From Verrucomicrobia bacterium ADurb.Bin006 (lineage in GTDB: Bacteria; Verrucomicrobiota; Verrucomicrobiia; Limisphaerales; J093): DNA of 64,000 nt. This document shows positions 1 through 8,900 of the stretch, piece by piece. The DNA is taken from positions 1-64,000 of the forward strand of contig MWFF01000182.1 of NCBI GenBank assembly GCA_002071485.1, given 5' to 3'. Numbering within the stretch: position 1 is the stretch's first letter; each line of letters starts with the position of its first letter. A program made the translations under genes and the position numbers. The notes under the pieces were generated by a model, which did not search any database, was not told the DNA's origin, and saw nothing but the letters and a program-made list of their open reading frames with translations.

Positions 1-58
1 AACCTCGGTCGCGGCCCGCAGCGTGCGATTGGGGCCCCATCGGGGGATGCCGCCGGCC

Positions 59-1873
59 CTACCGAGATCCGCGAATGTTCCCTCTCTCACCCACAAATTC
101 TGCTACAGAGCCCCCTTTCCATTCGCCGGGCACGCCGCCCGCCAGCAGCCCCGTCCGGGCGATCTCAGTGTAGCTGGGCAGGACACAGTAGCACGGCTGG
201 TCATCCACTTTGAAATCCACCGCCAGCAACGGGCGCACGACCTGCTCCCAGGTGTCCAGTCTCATGCCGTCGAACACCAGCACCCACACCTTGCCCGGCA
301 GCGTGTCCGCCGCGATCTGCTTCACGTCAATCTTGGCCCGGAGCAGTCCCCGCACGTTCCTGGCCCCGCGACAAAACTTCTCCGGGTCGGGACGGACGAA
401 TCCCGCCAGCTCGATGTCCAGTTGTTCCAATCGTTCGACCACACGGCCTTTTAGCGAGTCCGGCGCGGGCCGTTGCTCGTCGTTGCCGAACAGGTATTGC
501 TGCCCGCGTTGGATCAGGTCGTCATCATCGAACTCAGCCAGGTAGTGCGTGGCCTGAGACACCCCAAGCTCCAGAAGATGCTGGCCATGCTGGGCATACC
601 AGTCCAGCAGATCGTCCGCGTGCGGGAACTTGGGCAGCGGCACCGTGAGACCGGTTTCCGCTTTCTGTAAGGCCAGCAACAGCCGCAGCCCAGCCCGGCA
701 CTGCCGCGCCCGTTCCGTCGAGGTGTCGGCATCGGCAAGCAGAGGATGCTTTTCGAGTCCCGACACCCAGGCCAGCGCCTGGGCCGATGGCTTGGCGAGA
801 TAACCTTCCAAGGCCGACCGCAGGTGCTGCCGCAGGATCGCGGGCGCGGTCTGGGCCAGCAGAAATTCGGCGTCTGCGGCGCTGCCGGTCACGGGCGGAA
901 GCAATGTCAGCACCTTGGCAGCGCGGGCCGGGGTCAGGAAGACCTCGGCGCGCTGCTCAATGGCTGACCATACGCCGCCTTTTTTCAACGTCGTAATGAC
1001 TTGCGGCGCAAGCTTCTCCATCTCGGCCAGACGCAGATCGGGAGCGAACATCTGGAGGCCCGCCAGTTGGGTGGACGGATTCTGGAGCTTTATCCGCCCG
1101 GCCAGCTCCCGGAGCACCAGGTAGCCCGCCAATTCCTCCGGTGCGGCCTCCATCCAGAACAGATGATCTTCCACCTGTTCGCGGGCGGCTTCTTGAATGA
1201 TTTGCTGAATGACCTCACGGTGAGCACTCAGTTCCGGCCTGCCGACCAGCAGCCGAATGGCGTGGGCCAGGAACTCTGCCGGTTCAACCTCGTCTGTCCA
1301 GATGTCGTTCAGGCCCAGCTCCGGGTGGTGGGCCAGCAGCACCATCGCGGCAACCTGGCCACGACCCCAACTGTCGGGCTTGCCCCATCGCTGGATCAAC
1401 TTGTCAGCGGCCTCCTGGGCATAGTCCAACCGCGCCAGCAGGTCGGTCTTAAACCGGCGCAACTCCGCGACCGGGCAGTTGATCTTCGGCGTGATGCGCC
1501 GGAAGAACGCGGGCACCGACAGGTCCAGCGGCTCCCCAGCCTCATTCCGCGCGAGGACATCTGCGACGTAGGACACGTCAATCGGCGCATCCACGCCGGG
1601 GCCGCGCGTGAGGACGATCACGACGCGCGGAAAGGCTGAAGGCTGAGGGCTGAAGGCCGAAGCGGAAGCCTCGCGGAAGCGAAGGCGGAAGGCCAAGTCG
1701 TCACCGCGAAACACGACCAAGTGCCATTCGCGCCCCGCAGGATCAACGACCTTGGGCCGGTCCAGCACCTTGGCATCGGCCAAAAACCGATCCGAGTCGA
1801 TGGCGACTGCGACGCGGGCATCGCCGGGAAGCTTGCCCAGCCAGTCGTGGAATAATTCGCTCGGCGTTGTCAT
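59..1873 (-). CDS. pglZ: PglZ-domain protein of a BREX-like system, apparently C-terminally shortened
   Basis: 604 residues. PglZ proteins belong to the alkaline-phosphatase superfamily and are the hallmark component of BREX phage-defence loci. The recognisable core is near the C-terminus: LVFDGMRLDTWE at about residue 531 (metal-site strand) and LPSYTEIARTGLLAGG at about 565-580, both typical of PglZ. The N-terminal part is a long helical region. The protein stops about 24 residues after the second motif, whereas family members I know continue for a further substantial segment, so the end of the phosphatase fold seems missing. Another frame past the stop stays open to the window edge, so a frameshift is possible. 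An in-frame heptamer repeat codes for a Ser/Phe/Pro linker near residue 75. It is the last visible gene of the minus-strand island, 38 bp after hicA. The PglZ call is firm; completeness is uncertain. Confidence 0.82.
   Translation of the reverse strand: MTTPSELFHDWLGKLPGDARVAVAIDSDRFLADAKVLDRPKVVDPAGREWHLVVFRGDDLAFRLRFREASASAFSPQPSAFPRVVIVLTRGPGVDAPIDVSYVADVLARNEAGEPLDLSVPAFFRRITPKINCPVAELRRFKTDLLARLDYAQEAADKLIQRWGKPDSWGRGQVAAMVLLAHHPELGLNDIWTDEVEPAEFLAHAIRLLVGRPELSAHREVIQQIIQEAAREQVEDHLFWMEAAPEELAGYLVLRELAGRIKLQNPSTQLAGLQMFAPDLRLAEMEKLAPQVITTLKKGGVWSAIEQRAEVFLTPARAAKVLTLLPPVTGSAADAEFLLAQTAPAILRQHLRSALEGYLAKPSAQALAWVSGLEKHPLLADADTSTERARQCRAGLRLLLALQKAETGLTVPLPKFPHADDLLDWYAQHGQHLLELGVSQATHYLAEFDDDDLIQRGQQYLFGNDEQRPAPDSLKGRVVERLEQLDIELAGFVRPDPEKFCRGARNVRGLLRAKIDVKQIAADTLPGKVWVLVFDGMRLDTWEQVVRPLLAVDFKVDDQPCYCVLPSYTEIARTGLLAGGVPGEWKGGSVAEFVGERGNIRGSR
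1632..1657. repeat. Heptamer-type repeat inside pglZ
   Basis: Imperfect AGGCTGA/AGGGCTGA heptamers in tandem on the plus strand. In the pglZ frame they are translated as a Ser-Ala-Phe-Ser-Pro-Gln-Pro-type linker, so the insertion is in frame. Similar sequence recurs at six other places in the first 6 kb. Confidence 0.7.
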
Positions 1874-1874
1874 T

Positions 1875-1908
1875 CGAAGTCTGAAGTCCGAACGCTGAAG
1901 GCTGAAAG
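1875..1908. repeat. Heptamer-type repeat between hicA and pglZ
   Basis: Degenerate GAAGTCTGAAGTCC / GCTGAAGGCTGAA units fill the 38-bp gap between the hicA stop and the pglZ start. It is the same repeat family as at 2329-2354 on the other side of hicBA. Confidence 0.65.
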
Positions 1909-1911
1909 TAG

Positions 1912-2094
1912 TCAGGTTTCGATGCCCAAGTATCGCCTGATGTGCCGGGCCAGATGCTCATCAACCTCAGTGTGGCGGGGCACGGGTTGGCGCCGTCCGT
2001 TGGCGGGGTTCCAGTAAATGTCGTGCCGTGAACCTGGTCGCAGGAGTTGGCAACCGGCGGCGTTCAACTGCCGGATCAGCTCCCGGCGTTTCAT
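1912..2094 (-). CDS. hicA: HicA-family mRNA interferase toxin
   Basis: 60 residues, the usual HicA length. HicA toxins are small double-stranded-RNA-binding-fold ribonucleases that cleave mRNA when not bound by HicB. The family pattern is complete: MKRRELIRQLNAAGCQLLR at the N-terminus, then GSRHDIY with the catalytic His at about residue 24, then NPANGRRQPVPRHTEVDEHL. The start overlaps the stop of hicB by 4 bp (ATGA), so the two are translationally coupled. The pair sits inside the BREX-like operon between the methyltransferase and pglZ, in the same orientation. Confidence 0.9.
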   Translation of the reverse strand: MKRRELIRQLNAAGCQLLRPGSRHDIYWNPANGRRQPVPRHTEVDEHLARHIRRYLGIET

Positions 2095-2282
2095 ACCAGG
2101 ACTTCCTTCACCTGGTGTTCCTCCGGCACGTCCTCCAGCACCATCATCCGGTAGGCGTCCCGGATGTTTTCCTCCAGTTCCTTGAGCGTCCGGCCCTGAG
2201 TCATGATCTCCGGGTGTTCAACCAGCTTGCCCAGCCAGAATTTCTTCGATTTCCAGTAAATCATCGTCAGCTTCGCATTCAT
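2091..2282 (-). CDS. hicB: HicB-family antitoxin
   Basis: 63 residues. It has the partial RNase H-like HicB fold: YWKSKKFWLGKLVEHPEIMTQG followed by TLKELEENIRDAYRMMV, the classic HicB_like pattern. It probably binds and silences HicA. No separate DNA-binding tail (RHH or HTH) is visible, so autoregulation by this protein alone is doubtful. It is encoded directly upstream of hicA with a 4-bp overlap and 62 bp downstream of the methyltransferase stop; a heptamer repeat lies in that gap. Confidence 0.88.
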   Translation of the reverse strand: MNAKLTMIYWKSKKFWLGKLVEHPEIMTQGRTLKELEENIRDAYRMMVLEDVPEEHQVKEVLV

Positions 2283-2328
2283 AGTTTCACGTTTGCCCTT
2301 TCATTCATTGCTCGCTTCAAATCTACCA

Positions 2329-2354
2329 CTTCAGCCTTCAGCCTTCAGCCTTTC
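2329..2354. repeat. Heptamer-type repeat at the methyltransferase 3' end
   Basis: Three to four CTTCAGC units on the plus strand overlap the end of the methyltransferase gene and extend into the gap before hicB. It brackets the hicBA insert together with 1875-1908. Confidence 0.7.
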
Positions 2355-5287
2355 TCCCCGAAGTCCAATGTAGTCTGCGCGTCCTCCTGCGCGCCGGATT
2401 CGCCCTTCGCCTCCTCCCCCTCCACCTGCCTGGTGATCTTGCTGGAGGCAGCCCGGCACTGCTTCTCGGCGCGGCGGAACAGGTCGGCAGCGACGTGATC
2501 TTTCAGGACGGACTGGAACAGGCGCGTGATGACCCGATACGCTTCATCGGCGTCAAAGCCGCGCAGGGCGGGCAGCGCATCGGCCTGTTTCTCCTCGATG
2601 TCCCGGCAGGCTTGGTAGAGCACATCAATCCACCGGCAGCGTTCGTCGTCGGTCGTCTGGCGCGCGAGCGAGCCGCCCAGGTAACGCTCGGCGTCGTGGA
2701 GCACGCGGAGTGAACGGTCATCGTTCATCCGCTCGCGTTCCTCGGCGGTCGGCTCGCGCCAGCGATTCGTATCGGGGTCGCGCCAGAAATTCTCGGTGAG
2801 CAGGAAGTCGAGATTCAGCGATTGCGACACCGCGGCGGGCAGCAGGCCCGTGGCCCGCATCCACAGCGGCTTGAGTTCGCCGATGAGCGCAGGCTGCGCG
2901 TGGAGTTTCTGGCGCAGCCAGTCAATCGCCGTGACCTCATCCTTGATAACGACCTCCTCCTCGACCAAAGCATCGCCGCCGTTGCTGCCCACCGCCTGGC
3001 CGCGCAGATACCAGCGGTTGCCCACCTTGCGGAAGTAGCGGGCGCAGACGCGCTCGATGAACGGAAGGTTGAGCCGCTCGACGCTCACGCCCTGCGGGAT
3101 AAGCACATTCATCAACATGCTGTTGATCGTGGCGGTGGTGCGGTGCTCGTCGTTGTATTTGCCCGGCTCGGCCTTCATGCGCTCCGGCAAGGTCTGGAGA
3201 TGCTGGCGCACGGCGTCGGCGACCTGGTGTTCGAGGTCGTGGTCGGCGGCGCTGACTTCGGCGCGAACTACGGACGGCTTGTGGAGGTTGAACAAAACGT
3301 CCTTGTCCACCACATCTTCGACGCCCTCAGCACCTTTGACCTGCTTGAAAGTCTTCTGCTCCTTGTCGAGCAGCAGCATGTTGGCAATTTCAAAACCGGC
3401 TTGACGGATGGCCTGTTTGACCGCCTCGAAAACGGCTCCATCTGAATTATTGAACTCTACCGTGGCCCATCGACCCGGCTTGAGAACGCGGAAAATCTCG
3501 GCGAACGCGGCCCGCATCAGTCGGGCGTAGTCGGGCAGACGTTTTGTGCCGCCATCGTTCTTGCGATGGACTACCGCTTCAAAGGTGGTGTCCGTCGTTT
3601 TACCAATCCATGCCTCCCATAGAAGATTTGGCTCGGAGTAGTAGATGTTTGAGCCGAACGGCGGGTCGGTAAAAACGTAATCCACGGCCCCGTCAGCGAT
3701 TTCAGTCAGTTCTGTCGCCGAACCAGTCCGCACCGACACGTCAGCATGGAAGCGATTATTGGCGAAGCTATAGCCTTCGACGAGCTGCTCCAACTTGCGC
3801 TCCCAAACATCCATCACGTTCTTCTCAAGCGGAAAGGAGGAGAGGTAAAGTTGTCCACTGAGACCGCCGCCCCCGCTGCCCCAAGCTTGCTTCTTGGTCA
3901 CATAGGCAGCGATTCCGGTTAACGCGAATCGCAGCGCATCACAGACACGCTTGTCCGCCGACTCCGCAGCCTTTGACCACAGAGCGGCGTAGGCCCAAAG
4001 ATTCCGCGTGCTCCAGAAGTCTGTAACCTTTCCAATCTTTCGGACTTGAAGGGCATTGCGTCGATATTGTGGTCCTTTCGTGTCCATCGGTGTGTCCGGC
4101 ACCCAATAGGGTAGGGACTTTTGAGCGATGTCCGAAAGGGTTCGCAACTCAAGAGCCGTGACCTTGCGTTCGTAACGCAGCCGAACAGGCGCATAGCCCC
4201 TCTTGGTGCGCTTCACTCGGATTGAGATGAGGTTGACCGAAACAGGAACATTTCCCTGTCGCCGCAGTTGCATTTTCTTCCACTTCACCTGGCAATAGGG
4301 ACAGGTGAACAGCTCGACAACCTCACCGCTTTTGTAGTCAACGGCAGCTTCCCACAGCACGATATTCTTGCCGCACCCTCGCGCCACGCGCTTCTTTGAG
4401 AGAATAGGCTTGCCAGCGTTCCTCCCCCGCGTGCTGACCTTGCCGGTGGGTTCTTCGATTGTGACGAAGCCCTCGCAGCGGTAAACGTCCGACCAGATGG
4501 TGTATTGGATCGTGGCCGGAATACAAATCCACGATTCGACCTTGGCCACGTCGAGCTTGCCCCAGTCCTTGCCGCGCGGCAGTTCAGTGACGGGGTAGCC
4601 GAGTCGTTCCTCGACCTGCGCCTTGGTCAGTAGCTCCCAAGTGCGCTCCTCGTCGCCGAGCAGGGTGCTGGAGGCGGTCTCCGCCGGTGGGTTCTTCAGG
4701 CGGCTGGCCACTTCCAGGTTGGCCGGATTATACAAGCCCACCGCTGGCTCGTAGTGCTCGGTGCCGTAGAGCCAGTCGAACTCCTCCTTCACCGCCGCCT
4801 TGATCCGCTCGAACTCGCGCTTCAGGGCCTCGACATCAACCGGGGTGTTGTAGTTGTAGGCGATGTGGCAGGCGGCGGGCGACAGGTCGTTCAGGATACA
4901 GGCACGCGGCCCAACGCGATCCTTGAGTTCCGGGAACTGCTCCAAGATGTCGGCGGGCGGATTGGCGCACATCTGCGCCGCCACGCCGGTCATCCCCGAC
5001 CCGCAGAACACGTCCAGCACCAGGTCGCCCGGTTGCGTGTAGTGGAGGATGTACGGGATGATGCTGCGCGGCGGGACTTTGGTGTGGTAGGAGTGCGCGT
5101 TGTAGATCGGGTCGTTCTTGCCCTCCTTGATGTCCGCCGCGAACGGAGGCCGGTCGTAATCGTCCATGGCCGGATCGTAGGGCCGGACATGACGGGCCAG
5201 GAACGCCTCAAGGCTGAAGGCTGAGGGCTGAGGGCTGAAGGATTGCGGATTCGGCGTTGTGGTTGGTTCGCTCATCGGTTTCAGCAT
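2345..5287 (-). CDS. Zn-ribbon DNA methyltransferase, PglX-like (BREX)
   Basis: 980 residues. S-adenosylmethionine-dependent DNA methylase, probably the self-marking N6-adenine (or N4-cytosine) enzyme of the island. The SAM-binding motif FCGSGMTG is at about 93-100 and the catalytic motif TDPPFGSN at about 540, so motif I precedes motif IV. Between them is a long insert with Cys pairs, including CPYC at about 328-331 and GCGK before it, which looks like a zinc ribbon; the type 3 BREX methylase PglXI (COG1743) is described as Zn-ribbon-containing. I do not see the usual DUF1156 N-terminus, so this is PglX-like rather than a clean PglXI. An in-frame heptamer repeat near residue 15-25 gives a Ser/Phe/Pro linker. 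The start codon directly abuts the stop of the four-helix-bundle gene; Met5 is an alternative start. Confidence 0.8.
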   Translation of the reverse strand: MLKPMSEPTTTPNPQSFSPQPSAFSLEAFLARHVRPYDPAMDDYDRPPFAADIKEGKNDPIYNAHSYHTKVPPRSIIPYILHYTQPGDLVLDVFCGSGMTGVAAQMCANPPADILEQFPELKDRVGPRACILNDLSPAACHIAYNYNTPVDVEALKREFERIKAAVKEEFDWLYGTEHYEPAVGLYNPANLEVASRLKNPPAETASSTLLGDEERTWELLTKAQVEERLGYPVTELPRGKDWGKLDVAKVESWICIPATIQYTIWSDVYRCEGFVTIEEPTGKVSTRGRNAGKPILSKKRVARGCGKNIVLWEAAVDYKSGEVVELFTCPYCQVKWKKMQLRRQGNVPVSVNLISIRVKRTKRGYAPVRLRYERKVTALELRTLSDIAQKSLPYWVPDTPMDTKGPQYRRNALQVRKIGKVTDFWSTRNLWAYAALWSKAAESADKRVCDALRFALTGIAAYVTKKQAWGSGGGGLSGQLYLSSFPLEKNVMDVWERKLEQLVEGYSFANNRFHADVSVRTGSATELTEIADGAVDYVFTDPPFGSNIYYSEPNLLWEAWIGKTTDTTFEAVVHRKNDGGTKRLPDYARLMRAAFAEIFRVLKPGRWATVEFNNSDGAVFEAVKQAIRQAGFEIANMLLLDKEQKTFKQVKGAEGVEDVVDKDVLFNLHKPSVVRAEVSAADHDLEHQVADAVRQHLQTLPERMKAEPGKYNDEHRTTATINSMLMNVLIPQGVSVERLNLPFIERVCARYFRKVGNRWYLRGQAVGSNGGDALVEEEVVIKDEVTAIDWLRQKLHAQPALIGELKPLWMRATGLLPAAVSQSLNLDFLLTENFWRDPDTNRWREPTAEERERMNDDRSLRVLHDAERYLGGSLARQTTDDERCRWIDVLYQACRDIEEKQADALPALRGFDADEAYRVITRLFQSVLKDHVAADLFRRAEKQCRAASSKITRQVEGEEAKGESGAQEDAQTTLDFGEKG
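5210..5241. repeat. Heptamer-type repeat in the methyltransferase N-terminus
   Basis: About four AGGCTGA/GGGCTGA units. They are translated in the methyltransferase frame as the linker SFSPQPSAFSL, so the repeat extends the protein N-terminus without breaking the frame. Confidence 0.7.
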
Positions 5288-5310
5288 TCAGCGTCCAGCA
5301 TTCAGCATTC
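5280..5310. repeat. Related TTCAGCA repeat at the four-helix-bundle/methyltransferase junction
   Basis: TTCAGCATTCAGCG-type units span the stop codon of the four-helix-bundle gene and the methyltransferase start. The four-helix-bundle protein therefore ends in a repeat-coded GGMLNAGR tail. Confidence 0.65.
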
Positions 5311-5671
5311 CGCCGCCCGCCTTTGCGTTCTTCTCGATAGTTGTGAAGATCGCCGTGAGCTGGTCAGTTTCGTCCAGGAGATCGGCCATTTTGGCGGCGG
5401 GAACGATGCCGCTTTCGACCAGGAGTTCGAGCCAGTAGGTCGTTTCCTCGATCTCCTTGAGCGAGTCGCCGATTTTGGAGATGAACTCCGCCTTCGAGCG
5501 TCCGCGTGACGCTTCCCGGTAATTCGCGCCCACCGAAGTTGCCGAACGCAAGACCTGCCTGCCGAGCACCTGCGCCACGGTGTCGGACTTGGGCAGCGCG
5601 GCATACATGCGGATCACCCGCAGCGCGAACCGCTTGGTTCTTGTTTTCAGGTCTTCTGGTTTCTGTTCCAT
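5288..5671 (-). CDS. Four-helix-bundle protein (TIGR02436/S23-like)
   Basis: 127 residues of the four-helix-bundle family often annotated 'four helix bundle protein' or 'S23 ribosomal protein', first known as proteins encoded in 23S rRNA intervening sequences. The signature is present: FALRVIRMYAALPKSD, then GRQVLRSATSVGANYREASRG, then FISKIGDSLKEIEETTYWLELL. The molecular role is unknown; these genes are frequent small cargo in environmental genomes. It lies between the DUF1016 fragment and the methyltransferase, in the operon direction, with repeats at both ends. The last eight residues derive from the 5280-5310 repeat. Confidence 0.85.
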   Translation of the reverse strand: MEQKPEDLKTRTKRFALRVIRMYAALPKSDTVAQVLGRQVLRSATSVGANYREASRGRSKAEFISKIGDSLKEIEETTYWLELLVESGIVPAAKMADLLDETDQLTAIFTTIEKNAKAGGGMLNAGR

Positions 5672-5764
5672 ACTTCAGCTTTCAGCCTTCAGCCTTCAGC
5701 CTTTCACGTCGTCTTCCGGTTTCTGTTCCACACTTCAGCCTTCAGCCCTCTGCCTTCAGCCTTA
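5651..5764. repeat. Imperfect tandem duplication of a gene-start segment plus heptamer repeat
   Basis: Two adjacent units of about 55 bp (5651-5707 and 5710-5764) both read GTCTTC(T/C)GGTTTCTGTTCCA and then run into CTTCAGCC heptamers. The first unit contains the start region of the four-helix-bundle gene; the second is a non-functional copy that supplies the tail of the DUF1016 fragment. Confidence 0.75.
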
Positions 5765-5958
5765 ACATGCGAAGGCTCCTCGTAGCGCACCGTCTCGACC
5801 GGGCCGCTCTCTTTTTCCAGGCGCACCAGGGTCAGATTGGCGGTCGAGACGACGTGCTGGCGGGAAGCCTCGATCAGTGTTTGGATTTCCGGGAGCAGGC
5901 GGGCGAACTCCGGTAGGTCGGGAGCGGCAGCGCGGCGCTTGGCGATGGGTTGCTTCAT
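5704..5958 (-). pseudogene. DUF1016 (PDDEXK/YhcG-type) N-terminal fragment
   Basis: 84 codons. Residues 14-45 (LPEFARLLPEIQTLIEASRQ and the following TANLTLV) match the start of the DUF1016 N-terminal domain, found in predicted PDDEXK nucleases of about 350 residues. Homology stops there; the nuclease domain is absent and the C-terminus is repeat-derived (VKAEGRGLKAEV). Its start overlaps the brxC stop by 4 bp (ATGA), so it may still be translated as a short peptide. It is best read as the stump of a nuclease gene lost by deletion at the repeat. That reading is inference. Confidence 0.55.
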
Positions 5959-8900
5959 GGGCCGTCAGCTCCCGGTTCGTCGAGGCGGAACAGGACGCGA
6001 ACCCGTTTGCCCGCGCCGTGTTTGGCCTTGGCGTTCTTGATGGCCGTCCTGAGCAGGCTCGCCAGTTTCGACAGCGACTCCTCGATGCGTTCTTCCTCGA
6101 CTGCGCCGATCTGATCCAGGATCGGCTGTAAGGCCACGGTTTCGTGGACGATGTTGGCCTCCTGTAATAGTTTTCGGAGGAACGTCACCAAGTCGTCGGT
6201 GATGACGCCGACCAGTTTGTCGGCATCGGCGATCTGGATGATCTCCAGGAGGGACTTGAGATCGTCACGCTTGCTATCGTCCGCCGCCTTCTTGAGAATG
6301 GCCGCGATGGAGGCGTCTTTGAGCCGCTGGATGCGGTCGCCCAAGCCCTGGGTGATCGCCTGTGCGATACGGTCGCAGTCCTTTTGCGGTAACACTTTGG
6401 CGGGCGTCCAGTCGCATTTCGGACAGACGGCATTCGTGCCTGCGACCTCGGCCTCCGCTGCGTCCGGGCAGAGCCAGGCGGCAGATTCAAGCTGATCCAG
6501 ATCGGTGCTGAGGCTGCCGGTGCCGGTCAGCGGCGGGCCAAGTTCGACAATCGTGTTTAATCGGTTCAGGGCGATCACATGCGGACGCAGGGCCTGGACG
6601 CTGGCCGCAATCTTCTCCAGGCTCTCGTAGTAGGCCCGGTGCGCTTTCCGATAGGCTTGGACGTAGTTGCCCTTCCACTTCTCGAACGAGTCCAGACGAG
6701 CCGGGATCAGGTGCGGGCTGGTAAACAACGCATCGAACTTGAAGTAGCCGAGGTTGGTCTTGCGATCCAGCTCGATGCTTTTGTCCACGTCACAGGCGGC
6801 TGCCAGGTAGTCACGGGCCTGACTAATCTCAAAAGCCCGGTCGCGGAGCTTACGGGCCTTATCGTAGTCAGCGAAGGCGTCTTTGAATTTCTCTGGCGTG
6901 GCGTAGCTCTCGCGGACGGCGGCATCAAATTCCTGGTAGGATGCCGTCGCAACCAGGATGTTCAGCCGGGCGATCAGTTCGGTGAAGGATTTCGGCACCG
7001 TGCCCTCCAGCTTGTCGGCCAGCGTCTTTAGGCTGTGGTCAACAGCTGGCAACTCCTCCTTCAACTTGGCCAGAACCGTGAGCAACTGATCGTTGCGCTG
7101 GAGTTCCTCGTCTGGCGTCGAGGCGGGTTTGAGGCTGTCATCCAGGACGCGGGCATACGGCAGCACTTCGTTCCAGCCCTTCTGAACCGAGGCGACGATG
7201 CGAGCGCCCAGCAGCGCCTTGTCCATCTGGCTATTCCATTTACATAGGCCAAGGGTGTGGGCGGTCAGTTTGTTCGCAGGCAGCGGTTTGCCATTGGTCA
7301 GTTGAATCTGCGTGGCCGGATTCAGCGCCAGCTCGTAGCCGCCCGATTTGACCAGCGCGAACAAGTAGAGGTTCGCCATCTCCTGGGTCAGGCCGTAGGG
7401 CGGGCGGCACAGGGCCTTGTGGATGTCCGCAATCGGCTTATCCGGGATGCCGCTTAACTCCTTGCGGACTTCGGCCAGGGCCTGGGAGGCATCAGGCTTG
7501 AGTTCATTCGGGTGAGACTTGAGCGTCAGTTCCAGGCCGACACCGAAGTTGACCACCGCGTCCTTTTCGGCAGTGGCAGGCTCTTTTGTAAACAAACCCG
7601 CGAAGACCTTTCGGGCATCGGTCTCCGTGAAATCCTTCTTGAGTTCCTTCGGGCTGAACAGCGGTGTATCGTAAGATTTCTCCAAAAGCCGACCGGCCAG
7701 GGACTCCTCGCGCTCCTTGGGCGTGGCGAAGACTTCGACGGCCTTGATCCCGTAACCTTTCTGCGTGAGAATCTGGCCGCGCCGAAATTCATCCTGTTGG
7801 CATTTGAGCAGGGCCTTGACCGCATCCCGACGTTTCCCGTCAGCGTAATCGCGCAGGCTGACCTGGTTCGGGGCCGCGCAGGTGCGCTTCATCTCCTCCG
7901 CCGCCAACAAATCGGCCAGTGCGTCGCGGGTGCCCTCCGACAGGTCTTCGGGACGGCAGACGGCGACTCGTGTTTCCTTGAGGGCAGCAGTGATCTTGGC
8001 GTCCGTGTCGGCAGGCTTGTTGACCAGGTAAACAATGCGGAAGTGCTGGTCAGTGTTTTTGATGTCGTCGCCGAACTCGTCGCGCCAGCGGTCGGACACG
8101 ACGATCTCGCCGCCGTAGGCGACTCTGTAAAGCTTCCGGGTCGAGGCGGCGGGCTTGTGCGGGAACTGGTATCTCGGAGGAGCGTTAGTCTGCTTCTCCT
8201 GGGACGTGCGCTGATCGTTGGGCGCGAATGCCGCGAACAGACCGCCGTTGACTCCCAGCTCGGCTTGGGCGTCCGGCGTGATGTCGGGCAACTGCCAGAA
8301 AAGCGACTCCACCCACTTCTCATCCTGGCGCTTTTTGTCCTGGAGGAACTTCTTCTTGAGCGGGGCGAAGAACTTCACCGGGTTCACCTGGACAACGCTC
8401 GTTTCGTAGGAGTAAACCGCGACCTCCTCACCGCCACGGGTCTTCTTCTCCTTGCGGACGGGGAAGCCGTGGGACAGGAGCAGTTCCAGTATGTTCTCGG
8501 CCTGGGCGGTAGCGCCAACGGCGTCGTCATGGAGCCAGGCGGCTTCGGCAACCTCCTGGGCCGTGAGGCCGTCCCGCTGGTTGTCTGGCAGGCTCAAGAC
8601 CCACAGCAGCAGAGTCTGGAGGATCGCCTCGCATTGATCGCGCTCCTCCGTGGCCAGTTCCAGTTCGGTCAGTTGCTCGATGGCCCCCTGGAGGTTGAGA
8701 TACGCATCCCGGTAGTGTTCGTGGTTCAGCCCTTTTCGCAGTTCGTCGGTCTTGATGATGTCGGGCAGGACAATCAGGCGCTTGCCCTTGAGCAGCTTCG
8801 CGTCCGACAGCGACTGCCAAGCCATGCGGATGGCGGAGCGGGCGGTGGGCAGGTTGTGCTTCTCGGCGTTCTGGGTCAGCCGCCGCATCACGTCGAAGCA

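Noticed and set aside
1632-5764. Heptamer arrays considered as CRISPR repeats
   Set aside because: Units are only seven bases, degenerate, and have no spacers.
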